From a bacterium (GTDB lineage: Bacteria; Sumerlaeota; Sumerlaeia; MVZB01), in NCBI GenBank assembly GCA_023480605.1, contig JAMCWS010000063.1, positions 5,610 to 18,459 of the forward strand: 12,850 nucleotides of DNA, in the 5' to 3' direction. Of this stretch, positions 6,871 to 12,850 are shown one piece after another. Positions within the stretch are counted from its first letter, which is position 1. Each line of letters begins with the position of its first letter. A program made the translations under genes and the position numbers. The notes beneath the pieces are model-generated. The model worked only from the letters and a program-made list of their open reading frames with translations. It ran no database searches and was not told where the DNA came from.

Positions 6871-8398
6871 TTATTTTATTAATGGCGTCGTCAATTGCGG
6901 ATGAATGCCCGCCTGCTCTTTTTTCTCTGCCAATGCTTTTTTCACCCGCGTCATGAAGGCGCGATCGATCGGATATTGCAGAACAAGCGGTATGACCAGA
7001 AACGCAAACAGTGAACCCAACCCAAAGGTCAGCATGACCAGCCAGTGGATCGCCTCGGGCGTTTGTTGGTCGCTACCCTCGCGGAAACCGACCCACGCCA
7101 GGGAAGCGCTGGCGATAAACGTGGACAAAGACATAATCAACTTGGTGATAAAGGCAAAGATGGCCGAATAACCGCCATCCTTGCGCACGCCCGAGTGTAA
7201 ATCATTGACCTCGGACACGTCGGCGAGCATCGAACTGGCCAGCGGTTGGTAAATACCCACGCCGAGCCAGTTGATCATGTCGCAGGCGCCGAAGATGATG
7301 ATCCCGAGGGGCAGGAGATGACCGCCCAGCATCCAACCTGTTGTCGGATTCACGGTCTTGCTCAGATAGAGGACCAAAGCCAGCAGGTCGAAGCCCCCGG
7401 CGATCGAGGCGCCCATGCAGACGGCGAGTTTCTTGTCGAACCGGCGGGCCAGCGGCGATCCCAACAGGGCGCCCACACCGCACAGGACCATGCCTCCGCC
7501 GTGGATGATAGTCTTTTGCAGCGCCGTCAGGTGCAGGAAATAGACGTAGAGGTACATCTGCAATGTGGCGACAAAGATCGCGCCGGTCATGCCGGTACAT
7601 AAGAAGATGATGATCCACCGCATATACTTGTCGCTGATGATTTCCCGCGAATCCCGGTAAAACGCGCCGATGCTGTTGCCGGTCCCGATGGCCTTGCCGC
7701 GGGTGTCGCTGATATAGCGGCGGGTGGCCAGCACCACGACCACAACAAACAGCGCCGCAACAATGGAGAAAGCCAAGCCCATGTGGAGAAAATTGGAGAT
7801 CACACTGGTCGCTTCGGGGCCGCCCGGAACCTTACTGTCGGGGAAGAAAATGGACCAACCCAGACCCACGCCCAGGAGGTTGATCGTCGATGAAGTTGGC
7901 CAGCAATTGGTAGACCGCCAGGCCGGTGCTCTGCAATTGCGAGCGCTGATGGTAATCAGTGCAAACCTCAAAGCCCAGCGCTCCGTAGGGCACGCTATAG
8001 ACTGCATAGGCGGTGCGATAGAGGATGTTGACGAAAAGCAGATAAACAAAAAGGTGCCCGTTCCTGCTGATGGAAATGGGCACAAACCAGAGGTAGTAAA
8101 AGCAAGCGGCCATCAGCATGCCGCCGAACAGGATATAGGCATGGCGCCGGCCCCAACGCGAGTGCGTATTGTCGCTGAGGTGGCCGATCAGCGGGTCGAC
8201 GAATGCATCCCAGATGCTCGAGACCGCGAAGGCCAGGCCGGCCAGCGCGAAGCTCAACCCCAGGGCCTGGGTGTAATAAAGCATGGCGAAGGCGTAAATG
8301 CCGCTCATGGTCAGGGAAGAGGGGATTTGGCCCAGCGAATAACCAAGAATGTAGCGCCAAAGCGTTTTCTGGCGATTCCGCACATCCTGACTTTCCAT
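6871..8398 (-). pseudogene. GPH-family (MFS_2) sugar:cation symporter, split by one frameshift
   Basis: Two overlapping minus-strand frames together make one transporter of about 508 residues. The first frame starts at the ATG at 8398, with AGGAG 7 bases upstream, and gives the N-terminal half with WDAFVDPLIGHLSD and RWGRRHAY (63-87). This is the signature of glycoside-pentoside-hexuronide:cation symporters, which import sugars with Na+ or H+. After about codon 170 (LLANFI) that frame runs into foreign sequence and stops at 7832. The second frame resumes at TINLLGVGLGWSIFF and continues with about seven membrane helices to the stop at 6871. One extra base, or two missing, near 7884-7888 explains the break. 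No slippery sequence is visible there. Both halves otherwise look intact, so the break is either recent or a sequence error. It is the last gene after the sulfatase and hydrolase genes and would import their product. If real, both fragments are probably non-functional. Confidence 0.85.
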
Positions 8399-8421
8399 TC
8401 GTATTCTCCTAAGGCATCCTT

Positions 8422-8439
8422 CTTGTCCGGCTTGTCCGG
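8422..8439. repeat. Tandem 9-base duplication CTTGTCCGG
   Basis: CTTGTCCGG occurs twice in a row, just upstream of the symporter Shine-Dalgarno, in the 321-bp spacer 8399-8719. The spacer has no credible gene. With only two units, chance is possible. Confidence 0.4.
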
Positions 8440-8624
8440 GTTATCGACTCATTTCGCGCCCTGGTCGTATCGGCCGTGGATTTACGCCGTTTCATGCGGG
8501 AATTGGCGTGATGAAAGCGGCCCGGGAACGGCGGTCCGGTATCCGTTGAGTCGGCTGACCGTTGGCGTCCGGTTCCCATCGTCCGGCCGCCCCGTTGCCG
8601 TCGAGTGGAACCCGCCGGAATCGC

Positions 8625-8655
8625 CCGCCAGGCAGACCGACCTGCCCGCAGGCGG
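8625..8655. repeat. REP-like imperfect palindrome between the hydrolase and symporter genes
   Basis: CCGCC (8625-8629) pairs with GGCGG (8651-8655), and inside it GGCAG (8631-8635) pairs with CTGCC (8642-8646) around ACCGAC. GACCGAC recurs at 8635-8641 and again just after, in GGACCGACGG. In an RNA crossing the probable operon this would form a hairpin between the hydrolase and symporter coding regions. It resembles a dispersed intergenic palindrome. Confidence 0.4.
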
Positions 8656-8719
8656 ACCGACGGCACGCAATGGCCGCCGCGGACATGGAAATGAGCCGCT
8701 GCCGCGCCCGGCGGGCATC

Positions 8720-10870
8720 TCAACGAGTCGGCGCGTGCGCCTCCACGTAATGCCGGTAGTCTTCGACGATCCCGGAAAGCGCCGCTTGCAGGGGCGGGTC
8801 CAGGAACGGACCACGTTCGTCGGTCAATCGTTGGCTGAAGGCGAGCAAATCAGTCGCCGCCTTTTCAAAAAGCGCGCGGGGATCCGGCTGGCGGTCGAAA
8901 TTATCCGCGTTCAGATTGGCCGCCCAGGCGGCCTCGCCGAGTAGCGCCAATGCCTCCGTAACGCACAAATAATTATCGTAGATGCCGTGCAGGTAGACAT
9001 AATCGCCGGACGCAAGATAAGGCTTCGCGGCATCGATCGCGGCCAGATCCCGGCGGGCCGTGGCATGAGCCGCCGCCAGTCGCCGGCGATATTCATTGAT
9101 GCTGCCCGCGCGAACGTTCAGTTCCGTCGCGTAGTAATCGTTGTGCACCAGGAGGTCGCCGGGCTTTTTATCGACCAACGGCGTACCCGGTTTCGCGAAT
9201 AACGCAAAGCGCCGTTGGCCGGTGGGAGCGCCGGTTTGCCATGCCCCCACGCCGATCGTGCCGCGCTCGATCAGTTGAAGGCCCTGGAAAACGAAGCCGT
9301 TGTGAAGCAGGTCGCCGCAGGAGCGCAGGGCCATCACCAGGTGCGGCGCGGCCGCCGAACCGAATCGCCTTCGCACCCAGTCGGTCCAGATTTTGTCGTC
9401 CGGGTCCGTCGGCATCCAAAGTTGCGCCGCCGCCATCAGCGGAATGATCTCATCGATGTTGAACAGGGTGCCGTGGTTTGTTAAGTCATGCAGGTCGACG
9501 CGGAACAGCACCATTTCGGCCTGGTTTTCCACGGCGTATCGCGCCGCCCGGGCCGCCGGATCGGGGTAGGCCGTCGGCAGACTGCCGCCGCCGTAATACT
9601 CGCCGTCGGCCGTGATCAGGAACATGCCGAAACGGCGGCCCGGCGCGCCCGCCGGGCGCAACTCGGCGGGCAGGTAGCCGAGCAGCGGCTGCATGACCCA
9701 ACCGGCGTTGGGCCAGTAGTCATCCTCGATATTGACGATCCCTGGATGACGCGCCATCACCTCGCGCATTGTGCGGATGCCGTCGCTGGTGATTCCCGAA
9801 CGGTGAGTCCAGAAACCGAAGCATTTGCCTGTCCGCGCCTGGACGCGCTCCGCCGCCGCCAGGTAGAGATCCAGGGCGCGAGCCGAGCGCTCGCTGGCCG
9901 CGGTTGCGGCGGAGGCGTCCTCGGGGCCGATAAAAAGCGGCACGCCGGCGTACATCCCCCCTTCGACCGAACTCAAGATAAATCCGTCGATCTGGGGAAA
10001 CTGCGCGATGAGTGTCTCGAAGAAACGCTCGGCGAACGGCCCCAACGCTTCCTCGAATCCCGGCAACACCCCTTGACCCGCGTAATAGGCCTGGACTTGG
10101 CCGCGCTCGAACCGCGGCGGCGTAACCGTCGGCAGAAGCAGGAAGATGTCGTAACGCAGTCGTTTGAGTTGCGCCAGGAACTGCGTCCACTCCTCGTACT
10201 GCGGATGGAGGATCGTGTTGGCGCCGTCATCGCCCGTGGTCATCGGGAGCCCGTCGCGTCCCACTGGCGTTGCCGCCTGGTCGCCGGGCACGATAAGGAG
10301 GCCGTTCACGCCGTAACGCGGCAGTTCGTGAACCGTGCGGTCGAACAGCATCGGCCGGTAGAATCGGCCGACATGCGATGTACCCGGCACCAGCGCGTAA
10401 CGCCGCGGCGCCAAAGGCCGGTAATATGAATCGAGCGTGTCGAGAGGCTCGTTCAAGGCAAGCAGGTCCATCAGACGATAGGCCGCGAACAGGCTGCCAC
10501 GCCAGTCGGAACCGCTGGCCGCCACGGTGAGCGGCCGGTGCGCCAGCGTTTTGAGCACATACGCGTCGGCGGCCCGGCTTCGCCCGGCCCAGGCCGCCTC
10601 CAACGGTGGGCAGCCGTCAGGTGGGCCGGTTAACAGGATCAAATCATAGCCCGCGCGGGATTCGGCCTGTTTCGGATCATAGGATAACTCCACCCGCGCG
10701 AACTGCGTCTGTAGTCGTTCGACGACAAGATTCACGATGGGGTCGGGCGCCGCGGCGGCGACGAGGCAACGCGCCCGGCCCTTCGCACCGAACGCGCCGG
10801 GGGTCGCCAGCGCGCCAAGTGCCAGCGCCAGACTCATGAGTTCATATGACCGTGCGACAAGTGACACCAT
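8720..10870 (-). CDS. Secreted putative glycoside hydrolase (GH67/GH20-like architecture, family unassigned)
   Basis: A 716-residue protein with an N-terminal signal-peptide-like segment (about 1-29, LMSLALALGALATPGAFGA), so it is likely exported. An alpha/beta domain (about 35-140) ends in SGSDWRGSLFAAYRLMDLL (119-137), the kind of segment that closes the non-catalytic N-domain of GH67 and GH20 enzymes. A probable TIM-barrel region follows: YGVNGLLIVPGD (186-197), YDIFLLLPTVTPPRF (240-254), IDGFILSSVEGG (294-305), and IVNIEDDYW (378-386) with several acidic residues. A helical C-terminal part carries IWTDWVRRRFGS. I cannot name the catalytic pair. It lies 74 bp after a sulfatase gene and upstream of a GPH symporter gene, which fits degradation of a sulfated polysaccharide. 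AGAGAGG precedes the ATG at 10870 by 3 bases; Met12 is the alternative start but lacks a Shine-Dalgarno. Enzyme class is a moderate inference; substrate unknown. Confidence 0.65.
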   Translation of the reverse strand: MVSLVARSYELMSLALALGALATPGAFGAKGRARCLVAAAAPDPIVNLVVERLQTQFARVELSYDPKQAESRAGYDLILLTGPPDGCPPLEAAWAGRSRAADAYVLKTLAHRPLTVAASGSDWRGSLFAAYRLMDLLALNEPLDTLDSYYRPLAPRRYALVPGTSHVGRFYRPMLFDRTVHELPRYGVNGLLIVPGDQAATPVGRDGLPMTTGDDGANTILHPQYEEWTQFLAQLKRLRYDIFLLLPTVTPPRFERGQVQAYYAGQGVLPGFEEALGPFAERFFETLIAQFPQIDGFILSSVEGGMYAGVPLFIGPEDASAATAASERSARALDLYLAAAERVQARTGKCFGFWTHRSGITSDGIRTMREVMARHPGIVNIEDDYWPNAGWVMQPLLGYLPAELRPAGAPGRRFGMFLITADGEYYGGGSLPTAYPDPAARAARYAVENQAEMVLFRVDLHDLTNHGTLFNIDEIIPLMAAAQLWMPTDPDDKIWTDWVRRRFGSAAAPHLVMALRSCGDLLHNGFVFQGLQLIERGTIGVGAWQTGAPTGQRRFALFAKPGTPLVDKKPGDLLVHNDYYATELNVRAGSINEYRRRLAAAHATARRDLAAIDAAKPYLASGDYVYLHGIYDNYLCVTEALALLGEAAWAANLNADNFDRQPDPRALFEKAATDLLAFSQRLTDERGPFLDPPLQAALSGIVEDYRHYVEAHAPTR

Positions 10871-10944
10871 ATTCCTCTCTCTTGGCGTTTGATATGCAGC
10901 GATTCGCGCACATCATTTCGAGCTTGGAGGATCCGGCTGAACAA

Positions 10945-12606
10945 TCACGCGGATTGTCGCTTCGTTTTTGTTTCACCGGATTTCCGCGCTTTTTTCGTCC
11001 CCCGATTCAACGGTTGCGGCGGCCCGGCCAGTTGGCGGTATTCATCCTCGCGCCGCTGCCAGAGCGCGGCCAGGTCTTTCACCATCACCGGTTTCGCGGC
11101 CGCCAGGTCGTGCGATTCCCCGCGATCGGTCTTCAGGTCGTATAGCTCCCAGGGGCCATCCTGGCCCTTGGAAACCAGCTTCCAATCGCCCACGCGCATC
11201 GCGCGGTTCTCAATATGATGGAAATAGATCTCGGGATGCGGGACGCTGTTATCCATCGCCAGCACCGGCGCCAGGCTGCGTCCCGCCAGCGGCGGCGTGG
11301 CCTGGCCGTGCCATTCCGGCTCGGGCGTGGCCCTCGCCAACTCCAGCATCGTCGGCAGCAGGTCGGTGAAGTGCCCCGGATTGTGGCGCAGTTCGCCGCG
11401 CGTCTTGAGTCCGGCCGGCCAATGGATGATCAGCGGCGAGGAAATCCCGCCCTCGTGTACCCACGATTTATGCAATCGGAAGGGCGAGTTGGAGGAACTC
11501 GACCATCCGGGTCCCAGGCACAGGTAAGTGCCCACGGCGCCGGGCCGCAGCGCCGGATCATGCATCGTGCCGCGGATCATCTGTTCGGCACTGGCGCCGT
11601 TGTCCGAGACGAACATCACCACCGTGTTATCTACCGCTCCCACCGCACGGACCTGATCCAGCACCCGCCCGATCTCGCGGTCCATGCGGTCGATCATCGC
11701 CGCGTGGATTTGCATCTTGAGCGCCTGGAATTTCTTTTGCTCATCGGTCAGCGTCGCCCATGGCACGGCGCGGCCGACCTCGCCGGGGCCGATCTGGCGC
11801 TTGAGTTCCTCCTCCGAGATGTTCCACGAGGGGATCGTCTCGGGCTCCAGTTTAGGCAGTTCATGATTCACCATTCCGGCCTTTTTCAAGTTCCGCCAAC
11901 GTCGCTCCCGAATCACGTCCCACCCTTCGTCGTAGCGGCCTTTGTAGCGGTCGATGTCCTCCTGTAAGGCAATCAACGGAAAGTGCGGCGCAGTGAACGC
12001 CAGGTAGAGGAAGAATGGATCCCGCGGGTGTTCCCGGGCATGCTCCTTCAGAAAACCGATGCCGTTGCTGGCGACCGGAATCGTCCAGTGCGAGTCATCG
12101 GTTTCGTTGATCGGCATCTGTTTATGCTCCGGGCCCATCGACGGATACGAGCGGTCGAAGCCGCCGTCACGCACCGGATCCGGCGCGCCCATCACGTGCC
12201 ATTTTCCGGAGTGATAACTTCGATAACCCAACGGCTTGAGGTAGTGCGGCGCCAGGCGCGCCCACGACGGCAGACGCCCCTGCGGCGGATCCATCCGAAT
12301 CTGTTGGGCATAGTAACCCGTCATAAGGCAGGAACGCGACGGCCAACAGCGCCCCGTGGAGTAGAACTGCGTGAAGCGCACCCCGCCCTGAGCGAGGCGA
12401 TCCAGGTTGGGCGTGACAATCTCACCGCCGTAGCAGCCGGCGTCGGAGAAGCCCATGTCGTCGGCGATAATCACAAGGAAATTGGGACGTTTGGCGGGCG
12501 CCGCCGCCGAGTTCCGGGCTTGGGCGCGGCGGGCGGCGGGTAAACCCGCGGACAGTCCGGCCAATGCCAGCGCGGACGTTTGTAGAAATTCCCGACGATC
12601 GATCAT
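10945..12606 (-). CDS. Tat-exported arylsulfatase-type (S1 family) sulfatase
   Basis: A 553-residue hydrolase of sulfate esters. It starts MIDRREFLQTSALALAG, a twin-arginine-like export signal, so it acts outside the cytoplasm. Core S1 features are visible: IIADDMG (46-52) with Asp49 and Asp50 as metal ligands; CWPSRSCLMTG (87-97), the CxPSR signature whose Cys87 is converted to formylglycine; GKWHVMG (134-140); TAPHFP (205-210); SDNGAS (334-339); and LHKSWVHEGG (379-388). All expected active-site positions seem present, so it should be active if a maturase exists elsewhere in the genome. The C-terminus ends in a Lys/Arg-rich tail. AAAGGGAG lies about 10 bases before the ATG. It is the first gene of a probable operon with the hydrolase and symporter, pointing to a sulfated glycan; which sulfate position it cleaves cannot be told from sequence alone. 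Confidence 0.93.
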   Translation of the reverse strand: MIDRREFLQTSALALAGLSAGLPAARRAQARNSAAAPAKRPNFLVIIADDMGFSDAGCYGGEIVTPNLDRLAQGGVRFTQFYSTGRCWPSRSCLMTGYYAQQIRMDPPQGRLPSWARLAPHYLKPLGYRSYHSGKWHVMGAPDPVRDGGFDRSYPSMGPEHKQMPINETDDSHWTIPVASNGIGFLKEHAREHPRDPFFLYLAFTAPHFPLIALQEDIDRYKGRYDEGWDVIRERRWRNLKKAGMVNHELPKLEPETIPSWNISEEELKRQIGPGEVGRAVPWATLTDEQKKFQALKMQIHAAMIDRMDREIGRVLDQVRAVGAVDNTVVMFVSDNGASAEQMIRGTMHDPALRPGAVGTYLCLGPGWSSSSNSPFRLHKSWVHEGGISSPLIIHWPAGLKTRGELRHNPGHFTDLLPTMLELARATPEPEWHGQATPPLAGRSLAPVLAMDNSVPHPEIYFHHIENRAMRVGDWKLVSKGQDGPWELYDLKTDRGESHDLAAAKPVMVKDLAALWQRREDEYRQLAGPPQPLNRGTKKARKSGETKTKRQSA

Positions 12607-12638
12607 GTGGGGAGACTCCCTTTGTTTGATACAGTGAG

Positions 12639-12666
12639 ATTATCTACGGGGCAAACCGGGTGTCAA
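12639..12666 (-). promoter_or_regulatory. Predicted sigma70-type promoter of the sulfatase operon
   Basis: On the minus strand, TTGACA (12666-12661, full consensus) is followed after 16 bases by GATAAT (12644-12639, five of six consensus bases). Transcription would begin near 12632, giving a leader of roughly 25 bases before the sulfatase ATG at 12606. No operator repeat is evident next to it. Confidence 0.6.
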
Positions 12667-12709
12667 CCAGCGTCAGACAATCAAACGGCGCGCGCCACAG
12701 GTCCAGTAC

Positions 12710-12850
12710 CTAACGGACGGCGCCCAAGTCGCTGGTCGCGGCCGGCGGGTCGTCGCGGCGTCCCGGACGCAGGCCTAGCCGCCCCGGATTGAACCGACGT
12801 GGATTCGCCCGCAACCGGTTAAGGGCGTCACGCCGTCGCGCGCCGGGCCC
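12710..12850 (-). CDS. Possible 3' end of an unidentified gene
   Basis: A minus-strand frame is open from the window edge for 46 codons to a TAG at 12712-12710, with text such as ALNRLRANPRRFNPGRLG. The other two minus frames stop earlier. The stretch is short, Arg-rich and not recognised, so it may simply be non-coding GC-rich DNA. Confidence 0.2.
   Translation of the reverse strand, partial: GPGARRRDALNRLRANPRRFNPGRLGLRPGRRDDPPAATSDLGAVR

Noticed and set aside
8540..8600. tRNA-like T-arm impression (GTCCGGTTCCCATC)
   Set aside because: The invariant GTTCRANNC pattern and a cloverleaf are missing, so no tRNA gene is called.
7724..8944. Plus-strand open frame of 406 codons over the symporter and spacer
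   Set aside because: It crosses several genes and an intergenic region without any recognisable domain; the minus-strand products are clearly real.

Overview
The window is a GC-rich bacterial segment that carries a Tat-targeted sulfatase, a secreted putative glycoside hydrolase, a sugar:cation symporter, two large polytopic glycosyltransferases and several short dispersed-type repeats. This mix suggests a PVC-like or neighbouring lineage (Planctomycetota, Lentisphaerota, Verrucomicrobiota, Hydrogenedentota or Sumerlaeota). That placement is inference from gene content; no rRNA or tRNA gene or other phylogenetic marker is present.

Left part (1-3216, minus strand): a probable two-gene unit. 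A predicted outer-surface lipoprotein (3216 to 2341) is followed after 64 bp by a roughly 758-residue GT39/ArnT-type membrane glycosyltransferase (2276 to the window edge). The glycosyltransferase reading frame carries an in-frame block of degenerate hexamer and heptamer repeats that encodes an odd acidic linker.

Centre (3217-6575, plus strand): a 332-bp divergent spacer ends in a hairpin-rich leader and a strong Shine-Dalgarno, followed by a long, divergent ribose-phosphate pyrophosphokinase (3549-4754). A 300-bp spacer then holds a MITE-like inverted-repeat element (about 4876-5011). Next comes a second GT39-type membrane glycosyltransferase (5055-6575). It ends at a perfect 14-bp hairpin in a convergent spacer with further stem-loops.

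Right part (6871-12606, minus strand): a probable catabolic operon read from a near-consensus sigma70-type promoter at 12639-12666. The order is sulfatase, putative secreted glycoside hydrolase with a GH67/GH20-like architecture, then a GPH-family (MFS_2) sugar symporter. A plausible model is desulfation and cleavage of a sulfated, possibly uronic-acid-containing glycan outside the cytoplasm, followed by cation-coupled uptake. The symporter gene is broken by a single frameshift near 7884-7888, so the uptake step may be lost, unless the shift is a sequence error.

Most open: the substrate and family of the 716-residue hydrolase-like protein, the altered ATP-site motif of the PRPP synthase, and the two repeat elements. 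I found no CRISPR, phage, toxin-antitoxin or recognised defence system, and no gene cluster that I can defend as a wholly new system.
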